From: Phytohabitans flavus
Lineage (GTDB): Bacteria; Actinomycetota; Actinomycetes; Mycobacteriales; Micromonosporaceae
Assembly (NCBI RefSeq): GCF_011764545.1
Contig: NZ_AP022870.1
Location: 3,704,001-3,768,000 of the forward strand
Reading direction: 5' to 3'
Length of the DNA: 64,000 bases
Positions within the stretch are counted from its first letter, which is position 1. Each line of letters begins with the position of its first letter. The notes beneath the pieces were generated by a model. That model saw nothing but the letters and a program-made list of their open reading frames with translations. It ran no database searches and was not told the DNA's origin. The position numbers were made by a program, and so were the translations under genes. This document shows, in pieces, positions 1-8,267 of the stretch.

Positions 1-2
1 AC

Positions 3-1943
3 CTCGCCATCGACCGGTGCGCGGTGCTGCTCGCCGCGGGTCTGGCCGGCGAGGCGGTCGCCGTGGCCGACGAGGCGGTCAGGCGCGCCGGCACCGGCGG
101 CGAGCGTACGAAGGTGGCGGAGCTGCTGCTCGCGGCCGCCCGGGCGGCGCTGGCCACCGGTCGCTTCCCAGAGTCTTCGGAGCGGGCGGCGGCCGCCCGT
201 GACCTCTTCCGGAGGCAGGGCCGGCAGTGGTGGCACGCCCGCGCGGCGTTCGTCGTGGCGCAGGCCCGGCACGCGGGCGGCGAGCGCGGCGGCCGCCTCC
301 TGCGGCAGGCCGTCGACCTGGCGCACCGGCTGGACGCGCTGCGGGCCGAGGAGGCGCCGGCCGCGCACCTGCTGGCGGGGCGGCTCGCCGCCGGGCTGGG
401 GAAGGCCGCCGACGCGGAGCGCCACCTGGCGAGCGCGGCCCGCTTCCGGCACCGCGGCCCCGCGTTCGGGCACGCCGCCGGCTGGCTGGCTCAGGCGCTG
501 CGCGCGCAGGCCCGGGGCGACACCGCCGCGACACTCGTCGCCTGCCGCCGAGGGCTTGTCGCCGCGGGTGAGCACCAGCGCACGCTCGGCGCGCCGGAGT
601 TGCGGGCGCACGCCGCCGCGTACGGTACGGAGCTTGTCGCGATCGCGCTGCGCCACGCCGTCCAGCGGAGCGACGGGCGGATGCTGCTGAAGTGGACCGA
701 GCGGTGGCGGGCCAGCGCGCTCGCCGTACCACCGGCGCTGCCGCCGGACGACCCGGAGCTTGTCGCCGAGCTGGGTTCGCTGCGCGCGGTCGTACGCCGC
801 CTCGAAACCGCCCGGGCTGAGGGTGCGCCGATCGCGGCCCTCGACCACGAGCGGGACACGCTGGAGGCGTCGATCCGGGCGCGCACCCGGCGAGCGGCGG
901 GTGACCCGGCCGGCGGCGGCTTCGCCGGTACCGACCTCGCCGCGCTCCTGGACGGGCTGGGCGGGTACCGGCTGGCCGAGCTGACCGCGGTCGACGGCGT
1001 CCTCTACGCCACCACGGTCGTCGGCCGGCGGGTCCGCATGCACGCCATCGGGTCGGTCGCGGACGCCGAGCGGGAGGTGGACCTGGCCCGGTTCATGCTG
1101 CGCCGGCTCGCCCACGGCCGGGCGCCGCGCGGCACGCTGGGCCGCCTCGACCTGGCCGGGACGGCGCTCCAGCGGGCGCTGCTCGGCCCGGCCGCCGCCG
1201 ACCTCGCCGGTGCCGACCCGGTCGTCGTGGTGCCGCCCGCGCAGCTGCACGCGGTGCCGTGGGCGCTGCTCCCGGCGCTGCGCGGGACCCCGCTCGCGGT
1301 CGCCCCGTCCGCCGCCACCTGGCTGCGCGCCGGTGCCGTACCGGCGCCGCGCCGGCGCCGTGTGACGCTTGTCGGCGGCCCGGGCCTCGACGCGAGCGCG
1401 GTCGAGCTGAAGCAGCTCTCCGCCATCTACCCGGACGCCACCGTGCTCAGCGACGGCGCCGCCACGGCCGCCGGGACGCTCGCCGCGCTGGACGGGGCGT
1501 GGACCGCGCACGTGGCCGCGCACGGCACCTTCCACAGTGAAAACCCGCTCTTCTCCGCGCTGTCGCTGGACGACGGGCCGCTGATGGTGCACGACCTGGG
1601 ACGGCTGCGCCGCGCGCCGCTGCGGCTGGTGCTGTCCAGCTGCGAGTCGGGCGTGGCCGGTACCGTCACCGCCGGCTCTGTCGCGGCCTCCACCCCCGGG
1701 GCGTCCGTCGTCGACGAGCTGCTCGGCATGGTGACCGCGCTCGTGCCGCTCGGCACGGCGAGCATCCTGGCCAGCATCGTACCGGTGCACGACGGCGCCA
1801 CCGCCCCGCTGATGGTCGCCTTCCACGAGCGGCTGCGGGCGGGTGCGTCCTTCGCCGAGGCGCTGCTTGGGGTGCGTAGCGCCGCCGGCGACGACCCGGT
1901 CGCGGTCGCCACGGCCCTGTCCTTCCTCGCCCTCGGGCGGTGA
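3..1943 (+). CDS. CHAT-domain protein with TPR-like N-terminal part (5' end outside window)
   Basis: The reading frame is open from the first bases, so the true start lies before the window and about 646 codons are visible. The N-terminal two thirds is Ala/Arg/Leu-rich helical sequence of the kind that forms TPR arrays. The C-terminal third is a CHAT domain (caspase-HetF-associated protease, clan CD). It has a catalytic-type His in AAHGTFH (codon 1521-1523) and a Cys in SSCESG (codon 1641-1643). The family usually acts as a protease or signalling module with helical-repeat sensors. It converges on a sigma factor operon, and a hairpin at 1956-1978 separates the two. Domain call is firm; substrate unknown. 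Confidence 0.85.
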   Translation, partial: LAIDRCAVLLAAGLAGEAVAVADEAVRRAGTGGERTKVAELLLAAARAALATGRFPESSERAAAARDLFRRQGRQWWHARAAFVVAQARHAGGERGGRLLRQAVDLAHRLDALRAEEAPAAHLLAGRLAAGLGKAADAERHLASAARFRHRGPAFGHAAGWLAQALRAQARGDTAATLVACRRGLVAAGEHQRTLGAPELRAHAAAYGTELVAIALRHAVQRSDGRMLLKWTERWRASALAVPPALPPDDPELVAELGSLRAVVRRLETARAEGAPIAALDHERDTLEASIRARTRRAAGDPAGGGFAGTDLAALLDGLGGYRLAELTAVDGVLYATTVVGRRVRMHAIGSVADAEREVDLARFMLRRLAHGRAPRGTLGRLDLAGTALQRALLGPAAADLAGADPVVVVPPAQLHAVPWALLPALRGTPLAVAPSAATWLRAGAVPAPRRRRVTLVGGPGLDASAVELKQLSAIYPDATVLSDGAATAAGTLAALDGAWTAHVAAHGTFHSENPLFSALSLDDGPLMVHDLGRLRRAPLRLVLSSCESGVAGTVTAGSVAASTPGASVVDELLGMVTALVPLGTASILASIVPVHDGATAPLMVAFHERLRAGASFAEALLGVRSAAGDDPVAVATALSFLALGR

Positions 1944-1955
1944 GATCACGCGAGG

Positions 1956-1978
1956 GCCCCGCAGATCACGCGGGGCCG
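1956..1978. terminator. Bidirectional hairpin terminator between convergent genes
   Basis: GGCCCCGC (1956-1963) and GCGGGGCC (1971-1978) form a perfect 8-bp stem with a 7-nt loop. It lies 12 bp after the CHAT stop and 9 bp after the stop of the opposing gene. There is no T-run, which is usual for actinomycete terminators. Confidence 0.6.
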
Positions 1979-1987
1979 GCTCTACGG

Positions 1988-2476
1988 TCACGCCACCAGC
2001 CACGACGTCCGTACCATCTGGCCGATCTCGGACCTGTAGCGCAGGCGGATCGGGCCCGGCGGCACGCCGTCGGCGACGAAGCGGCCCAGCTCGTCGACGT
2101 CGACATCGAGGCTGCCACCGTCGCCGCGCTCCACGCCGCACTCGCTCACCGGGCCGGTGAACTGCCCGATCATCCGCAGCCCCGGGCCGGCCGGGGTCAG
2201 GTCGACGTCGACCTGCACGCCGCCGCCGTCGAAGGTCAGCAGGCGCGTCTCCTCGCCCCCCGGACCCCGCACCGCCTCGTAGAGCAGGCCGGAGCCGGCG
2301 TCGGCCGAGTCGGCGACAAGCTCGGCGAGCTCGTGGTCCAGGTGGCGGGTGAAGATCGCGGCCCGGGCGGCCTCGATCACGCTCGGCGGCACCGGGTCGA
2401 CCTCGGCGGCGATCCGCCGCAGCTCGGCCATCAGGGCGTCGTCATCGAGCTCGCCCACACTGACATAGGTGGTCAT
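1988..2476 (-). CDS. Hypothetical protein co-transcribed with sigma factor
   Basis: 162 residues, acidic, with no signal peptide or membrane segment. The start ATG at 2476 has a strong ribosome binding site (GAGGAGG) and lies 10 bp after the sigma factor stop codon, so the two are co-transcribed. The N-terminal half is helical (ELDDDALMAELRRI). The C-terminal half alternates short beta-like stretches (LLTFDGGGVQVDVDL, IRLRYRSEIGQMVRTSWLVA). I do not recognise a named family. Position between a sigma gene and a CHAT gene suggests a regulatory or effector partner, but it has neither the zinc motif nor the membrane helix of a classical anti-sigma factor. Confidence 0.7.
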   Translation of the reverse strand: MTTYVSVGELDDDALMAELRRIAAEVDPVPPSVIEAARAAIFTRHLDHELAELVADSADAGSGLLYEAVRGPGGEETRLLTFDGGGVQVDVDLTPAGPGLRMIGQFTGPVSECGVERGDGGSLDVDVDELGRFVADGVPPGPIRLRYRSEIGQMVRTSWLVA

Positions 2477-2486
2477 GGCGGCCTCC

Positions 2487-3071
2487 TCAAACGCTTCCCG
2501 CTGATGGGGCCTCGAACGGATGCGCCCCGGTCAGCATGATCTTGCGAAGGTTGTCGAGGCAGCGGCGCCGCGTCGGGCCGATGCCGCCGATCGGCATGTC
2601 GAGCGCCTCGGAGATCTCCGCGTACGACGGTGCGGGGTCGGCCATCAGCATCCGCAGCAGCGACTGGCAGCGCGGCCCCATCCTCTTGAACGCCCGCCAC
2701 AGCGCGGCGTCCCGCTCTTGCAGCAGCAGCGCCTCGTCGAGCGCGGCCGTGTCGCCGGCCAGCTGGTCCCAGCCCTCGGCGGCCACCACCCGCGCGCGGC
2801 GCCGCAGCACCGCCAGGCACTCCCGCCGCATCGTGGTCGCCAGCCAGGAGCCGACCCGCCCCGGGTCACGCAGCCCGTCGAGCGCCTCCACCAGCCGCAG
2901 CCACGTGGTCTGCACCGCGTCGGCCGCGTCCGCCTCGCTCAGCCGCATGCCCCGCGCCACCGACCAGAGCAGGCTCACGTACCGATCGGTCAGCGCCACC
3001 CACGCCTCGTTGTCGCCATCCCGCACTCGCTCCACGAGATCGCGTGCATCCGCCTCCGCCAATGGGTCCAT
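2487..3071 (-). CDS. RNA polymerase sigma-70 family factor (ECF-like)
   Basis: About 194 residues. Region 2 is visible in DNEAWVALTDRYVSLLWSVARGMRL followed by DAADAVQTTWLRLVEAL, and region 4 in ALLRMLM-type and YAEISEALDMPIGGIGPTRRRCL helix-turn-helix sequence. The start is placed at ATG 3071, preceded by GGGGGA at a good distance. An upstream extension in the same frame to 3194 is not protein-like. It is the first gene of a two-gene operon whose product sets promoter choice for RNA polymerase. No zinc-finger anti-sigma gene follows; the small downstream protein and the convergent CHAT protein take its usual place. Confidence 0.85.
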   Translation of the reverse strand: MDPLAEADARDLVERVRDGDNEAWVALTDRYVSLLWSVARGMRLSEADAADAVQTTWLRLVEALDGLRDPGRVGSWLATTMRRECLAVLRRRARVVAAEGWDQLAGDTAALDEALLLQERDAALWRAFKRMGPRCQSLLRMLMADPAPSYAEISEALDMPIGGIGPTRRRCLDNLRKIMLTGAHPFEAPSAGSV

Positions 3072-3292
3072 CCCGTCCCCCGGATCGCCGGCCCCATTCT
3101 CGCGAACGGCCTGGCAGCACGTCCACGACGCGCCCCGGGACGGTGCTGATTTGACGGGATCGACGTTGGCATCACGCGGACATGAGCGGTTCACACGTCC
3201 CGCTGATACACGCGGTCCGGTAATTGATCGCTGGCGCGTGTCCGTTTCGTTCAGACCAGGGCTGTTTTAGGCCTTAAGACGCTGGCTGGGCC

Positions 3293-4048
3293 TTACGACG
3301 CTGGCTTCCGCGCCTCGATGAGGAAGCGGCGGCTGTACGCCACGAATGCCCCCTCGGCGTGGATCCGGTCGTGCATCGCCCGGAGCTTGTCGCGGTACGC
3401 CTCGACGGTGAACCCGGGCACGGTCCAGATCACCTTGCGCAGGAAATGCACGACCGCGCCGATGTCGAAGAACTCCGCCCGCAGCGTCGCCTCCCGCAGG
3501 TCGACCACGCTCAGCCCGGCCGCCTCCGCCGCGGCGACCGTCCGGCCCGTCTCACGGGCGGGGTTCGCCGGCACGGGTCCCATCATCGCCTCGGTCAGCT
3601 CGCGCATTGTGCCGCTGCCGACCTGCTGCGACAGGAACGAACCGCCGGGCCGCAGCACCCGCGCGATCTCGTCCCACCGGGTGAGCACCGGGTGACGGCT
3701 CACCACCAGGTCGAACGACTCCGCCGGAAACGGCAGCTCAGCGTCGTCCGCCACCTCGTACACCGTCCCGCCCAGCGGCGCCAGGTTGCGCCGGGCCACC
3801 TCGACGTTGGGCGGCCACGACTCGGTGGCCGCGAGGCGCGGCGGCGCCGTGGGGATGGTGGCGAGCACCTCCCCGCCGCCGGTCTGGACGTCGAGGCCCG
3901 CCTCCACGGTGGACATGCGGCCGCCGATCAGCCGCGCGTACCCCCAGGGTGGCCGCTCCTCCGTCGCCCGCCCGGCGAACCAGGAGAAGTCCCAACCCTC
4001 GACGGGCGCGGCCGCCCCTTCGTCGACAAGCTCTTCGAATGTGGACAC
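3293..4048 (-). CDS. SAM-dependent methyltransferase (class I)
   Basis: About 251 residues from GTG 4048; a GTG at 4096 in frame is the alternative and would leave only 11 bp to the CsoR stop. Methyltransf_11 features are visible: an acidic residue after the second strand (YEVADDAELPFP), the hydrophobic strand FDLVVSRHPV, and the post-II motif IARVLRPGGSFL. The substrate cannot be told. It lies directly downstream of csoR in the same orientation and is probably co-transcribed, so it may be metal-responsive (inference). Sequence intact. Confidence 0.8.
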   Translation of the reverse strand: MSTFEELVDEGAAAPVEGWDFSWFAGRATEERPPWGYARLIGGRMSTVEAGLDVQTGGGEVLATIPTAPPRLAATESWPPNVEVARRNLAPLGGTVYEVADDAELPFPAESFDLVVSRHPVLTRWDEIARVLRPGGSFLSQQVGSGTMRELTEAMMGPVPANPARETGRTVAAAEAAGLSVVDLREATLRAEFFDIGAVVHFLRKVIWTVPGFTVEAYRDKLRAMHDRIHAEGAFVAYSRRFLIEARKPAS

Positions 4049-4107
4049 GCTCCCAGCCTGCCGATCTCCGCTGGGCGGCGCCTCCCAATTTCTCACGAGC
4101 GGATCTT

Positions 4108-4410
4108 CTACGAGCGGACCAGCCTGGCGATCGCGTCGGAGGCCTCGCGGATCTTCTCGTCGGCCTCGGCGCCACCGGCCTGGGCCGCCTGGGCCACGCA
4201 GTGGCTGAGGTGCTCTTCGAGCAGTCCGAGCGCGACCGACTGGAGTGCCTTCGTCATCGCTGACACCTGGGTCAGGATGTCGATGCAGTACTTCTCCTCC
4301 TCGACCATGCGCTGGAGCCCGCGCGCCTGGCCCTCGATGCGGCGCAGCCGCTTGAGGTAGTCGTCCTTCTGGTGGATATATCCGTGTTGTGCCTGTGCGG
4401 TGTCGTCCAT
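4108..4410 (-). CDS. csoR: CsoR-family copper-sensing repressor
   Basis: 100 residues from ATG 4410, preceded by GGGAGAGG. All-helical CsoR/RcnR fold without a classical HTH. The copper ligands Cys42, His67 and Cys71 keep the spacing of the family (25 then 4 residues), in KYCIDIL and EEHLSHC. With Cu(I) bound, the family releases DNA and derepresses efflux. It is divergent from a copper-type P-ATPase, and an inverted repeat lies in the 63-bp gap between them (4448-4464). Tail residues are extended and hydrophilic. Copper, rather than another CsoR-type effector, is the likely ligand given the exact C-H-C pattern and the neighbour. Confidence 0.9.
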   Translation of the reverse strand: MDDTAQAQHGYIHQKDDYLKRLRRIEGQARGLQRMVEEEKYCIDILTQVSAMTKALQSVALGLLEEHLSHCVAQAAQAGGAEADEKIREASDAIARLVRS

Positions 4411-4447
4411 CTCATCCTCTCCCGGCCTCCCATCGTACTCGCGCCAC

Positions 4448-4464
4448 ATACCCTAGGGGGGTAT
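4448..4464. promoter_or_regulatory. CsoR operator overlapping the copB promoter
   Basis: ATACCC (4448-4453) and GGGTAT (4459-4464) form a 6-bp inverted repeat around a 5-bp G-rich centre, the form known for CsoR operators. A TATAGT at 4462-4467 that reads as a -10 hexamer overlaps its right arm, so bound CsoR would block the ATPase promoter. Confidence 0.75.
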
Positions 4465-4467
4465 AGT
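4462..4467 (+). promoter_or_regulatory. -10 hexamer for the copper ATPase, probably leaderless
   Basis: TATAGT ends 6 nt before the ATG at 4474, so transcription would start at or next to the start codon. No Shine-Dalgarno sequence is present in the gap. No clear -35 is visible. Confidence 0.55.
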
Positions 4468-4473
4468 ACAGCC

Positions 4474-6476
4474 ATGGACCACAGCCAGCACCACGAACAC
4501 GGCCACGAGCATGGGCAGGGTCACGACAAGCACGCGGGTCACGACCCGGAGATGTTCCGGCGGAAGTTCTGGCTGAGCCTGGCACTGACCGTCCCGGTGG
4601 TGCTGACCAGCGAGATGGTGATGGACTGGTTTGGGTACACGCTGGATTTCCCCGGCGTCGACCTGGTCGGCCCGGTCCTGGGCTCGGTCATCTTCTTCTA
4701 CGGCGGCTGGCCCTTCCTGGTCGGCGGCGTGCGGGAGGTCCGCGACCGCGCCCCCGGCATGATGCTGCTGATCTCGATGGCGATCACCGTGGCGTACGCC
4801 GCCTCGATCCTCACCGCGCTCGGCGCGTTCGACCTGGACTTCTGGTGGGAGCTGGCCGCCCTTGTCACGATCATGCTGCTCGGCCACTGGCAGGAGATGA
4901 AGGCGATCGGCCAGGCCCAGGGCGCCCTGTCCGCCCTCGCCGCGCTGCTGCCCGACGAGGCCGAGCTGGTGACCGGCGAAAGGGTTCCGACCACCTCGCT
5001 CAAGCAGGGCGACGTGGTCCTGGTCCGCTCCGGCGGTCGCGTCCCGGCCGACGGCCGCATTGTCGAGGGCGCCGCCGAGCTGGACGAGTCGATGATCACC
5101 GGCGAGTCCCGGCCGGTACCGCGCCAGCCCGGTGACCGCGTTGTCGCCGGTACCGTCGCCACCGACTCCGCGATCCGGGTCCGGGTCGACGCGGTCGGTG
5201 ACGACACCGCCCTGGCCGGCATCCAGCGCCTTGTCGCCCAGGCCCAGGCGAGCGCCGGCCGGGCCCAGGTGCTGGCCGACCGGTTCGCCGCGATGCTCTT
5301 CTACATCGCCACCGCGACCGGCGTGGTCACGTTCGCCGCCTGGTGGGTCACCGGCGACCTGGGCGAGGCCGTCGTCCGTACCGTGACGGTCCTCGTCATC
5401 GCCTGCCCGCACGCGCTCGGCCTGGCCATCCCGCTGGTCATCGCGCTGTCGACGGCGGTCTCCGCGCGGGCCGGCATCCTGGTCAAGGACCGCCTCGCCC
5501 TGGAGCGGATGCGCACGGTCGACGCCGTCCTCTTCGACAAGACCGGCACCCTCACCAAGGGCGCCCACAAGGTCACCGGCGTCGCGGGCGGCCCGGACGT
5601 GCTCCGCCTCGCCGCCGGTGTCGAGGCCGACAGCGAACACCCCTGGCCAAGGCCATCGTCGCGGCGGCGGAAGACCCCGCTCCCGCGACCGACTTCCGCT
5701 CGCTGACCGGCCGCGGCGTCCGCGCCACGATCGGCGGCATCGGGTACGCGGTGGGCGGCCCCGCCCTGCTCCGGGAGCTCGGGGCCGAGGTCCCGGACGG
5801 CCTGGCGGAGCAGGCGGAGGAGTGGTCGAGCCGCGGCGCCGCAGTCCTCCACCTGGTCCGCCTGGACGGGAGCGGCGGCCCAGAGGTGATCGGCGCGCTC
5901 GCCCTCGAGGACGAGGTACGCCCGGAAGCCCGCGACGCGATCGCCCAACTCCGCCGCGAGGGCGTCCGGAAGATCGCGATGATCACCGGCGACGCCAAGG
6001 CCGTGGCCGAGTCGGTCGGCGCGGACCTGGGCCTGGACGAGGTCTTCGCCGAAGTGCTCCCCGCCGACAAGGACGACGCGGTGGCCGACCTCCAGAAGCG
6101 CGGCCACACCGTGGCGATGGTCGGCGACGGCGTCAACGACGCACCCGCCCTGGCCCGTGCCGACGTCGGCATCGCGATCGGCGCCGGCACGGACGTGGCG
6201 ATCGAGTCCGCCGGCGTGGTGCTCGCCTCGTCCGACCCCCGCGGCGTCACCGGGGTGATCCGGCTGTCCCGCGCCTCGTACCGCAAGATGGTCCAGAACC
6301 TCGCCTGGGCGGCCGGCTACAACGTCATCGCCCTCCCACTCGCGGCGGGCGTGCTCGCCTGGGCCGGCTTCACGCTGAGCCCGGCGATCGGCGCGGTACT
6401 GATGAGCGGCTCGACCATCGTGGTCGCCCTCAACGCCCAGCTCCTGCGCCGCGTAGACCTAACCCCCACCCACTGA
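4474..6476 (+). pseudogene. copB: CopB-like P1B-type copper-translocating ATPase, frameshifted at about 5641
   Basis: The product pumps copper (or silver) out of the cytoplasm using ATP. It has a His-rich metal-binding N-terminus (HEHGHEHGQGHDKH), actuator TGE (209-211), transmembrane motif CPH (Cys311-His313), phosphorylated Asp355 in DKTGTLT, and hinge GDGVNDAP. CPH rather than CPC marks the P1B-3/CopB group, known for Cu(II)/Ag. The frame breaks inside the conserved SEHPLAKA loop of the nucleotide-binding domain: four C (5640-5643) are present where five restore the frame, after which the second half runs intact to 6476. Restored length is 667 residues, normal for the family. Because everything else is preserved, a sequencing error is more likely than loss of function. 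Divergent from csoR. Confidence 0.85.
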
Positions 6477-6481
6477 CCCGG

Positions 6482-7275
6482 TCAGCGGCTCAGGCGCTTG
6501 TAGCGGCGTACCGCGAGCGGCGCGAAGATCGCGATCAGCAGTACCGGCCAGACGATCGCCAGCAGCAGCGGATGCTGTGCCACCCACGAGTCGCCGCCGG
6601 TGCCCGGGTTGCCGAAGAGGTCGCGGCTGGCCGCCACCGTCGCGGAGAGCGGGTTCCAGGACGAGATCGTGCCGAGCCAGTCCGGCATGAGGTCGGGGCG
6701 ACGAAGACGTTGGAGAGCGCGGTCAGTGGGAACGCCACCGGAAACACCACCACGGCCACCGTGTCGGGGTTGGGCACGATCAGTCCGAAGTAGATTCCCA
6801 CCCAGGTCAGCGCGAACCGCAACAGCAGTATCAGCCCCACCGCGGCGAGCGCGTCCAGGACGCCGTCGCGCCACTGCCAGCCCACCAGCAGTCCACACAC
6901 GACAAGCGTCGCCATCTCCAGCAGCGCGCGAAGCAGGTCGGCGCCGCTGCGGCCGACGAGCAGCGCGGAGCGGGCCATGTCGATCGAGCGGAAGCGGTCC
7001 ACCACGCCCCGGTTCACGTCCACGGCGACCCCCGTTGCGGTGGCGCCCAGGCCATACAGCATCGTCATGACGAAGACGCCGGGCAGCAGGTACTCGCGGT
7101 AGTTGCCGCCGTCGGGGACGGACATGCCGCTGCCGAAGACGTACCCGAAGACGAGCACGAACATGATCGGCAGGCTGAAGTAGATGACGATCTCCTCCGG
7201 CGCGCGGACCACGTGCGCCATGTTGCGGCGGGTCATCGTCCACCCGTCCGCGAGGGCCCAGCGCAGCGACGCCAT
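6482..7275 (-). pseudogene. DrrB-like ABC transporter permease, frameshifted at about 6694
   Basis: ABC-2 type integral membrane protein of about 264 residues when restored, with the usual six hydrophobic segments. The first part contains APEEIVIYFSLPIMF and FGYVFG, typical of DrrB (daunorubicin-resistance permeases). The C-terminal part (MPDWLGTISSWNPLSATV and a final helix ending in a basic tail) lies in another frame. One base is missing near 6694, where the minus strand reads CCCCGACC and CCCCGGACC would keep the frame. The start ATG at 7275 overlaps the ATPase stop as TGATG, so the pair is translationally coupled. It is expected to export a lipophilic compound with its ATPase; substrate unknown. 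Confidence 0.82.
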
Positions 7276-8236
7276 CACGCCACCGCCGGGATGGAACGGT
7301 GGCCGGTGATCTGGAGGAACGCCTCGTCCAGCGTCGGGCGGCGTACCCCGATGTCCTCGACCGTGATCCCCTCGGCCTGGAGCGACCGCATCACCTCGCC
7401 GAGCGCTGCGACCCGGTCGGCGACCGGCGCGCTCACCTTGCGCCAGTCGGGGTCGACGTCGGGGGCGAGGCGGTGGCCTGGCCGACGAGCCGCGCCGCCG
7501 CGCCCAGGTCCGCCGCGTCCCGCACGACCACCTCGATGCGGTCCGCGCCGATCTTCCGCTTCAGCTCGTCGGAGGTACCTTCGGCCACCACCCGCCCGTG
7601 GTCGACCACCGAGATGCGGTCGGCGAGCTGGTCGGCCTCCTCCAGGTACTGCGTGGTGAGCAGCACCGTGGTCCCGCCGGCGACAAGCTCGCGCACCGCG
7701 TCCCACAGCTGGTTGCGGCTGCGCGGGTCGAGGCCGGTGGTCGGTTCGTCGAGGAAGAGCACCCGCGGCGTACGGATGAGGCTGGCCGCCAGGTCGAGGC
7801 GGCGCCGCATGCCGCCGGAGTAGTCCTTGGCCGACTTGTCCGCCGCCTCGACAAGCCCGAACCGCTCCAGCAGCTCGTCCGCCCGCCGCTTCGCCGCGCG
7901 GGGGCGCAGGTGGTGGAGGCGGCCGAAGAGCACGAGGTTCTGGCGGCCGGAGAGGATGTCGTCGACCGCCGCGTACTGGCCGGTGAGGCCGATCGCGGCG
8001 CGCACCTGGGCGGGTTCGCGGGACACGTCGTGCCCGGCGACGAACGCGCGCCCGCCGTCGAACCGCAGCAGTGTGGAGAGGACCCGCACGGCGGTGGTCT
8101 TACCGGCGCCGTTCGGGCCCAGGATGCCGCACACGGTGCCGGGCGGCACGGTGAGGTCGAAGCCGTCGAGGGCGGTGGTCGCGCCGTACCGCTTGCGCAG
8201 GTCCTCGGCCACCACCGCGGGGGTCTGGGTCGTCAT
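7275..8236 (-). pseudogene. DrrA-like ABC transporter ATP-binding protein, frameshifted at about 7470
   Basis: Drug-export ATPase of about 320 residues when restored. Walker A GPNGAGKT, signature YSGGMRRR, Walker B VLFLDEP and the DrrA C-terminal domain with RRPTLDEAFLQITGH are visible. The last third moves to another frame near 7470, where one C is missing (GCCTCGCC instead of GCCCTCGCC on the coding strand). As read, this deletion removes the stop between frames and mimics a longer protein. Start ATG at 8236, 31 bp after the regulator stop. Coupled to the DrrB-like permease. Function: energising export of an unknown lipophilic compound. Confidence 0.82.
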
Positions 8237-8267
8237 GTCGACCAAGGTGGCGGGCGGCGCTGACCGC

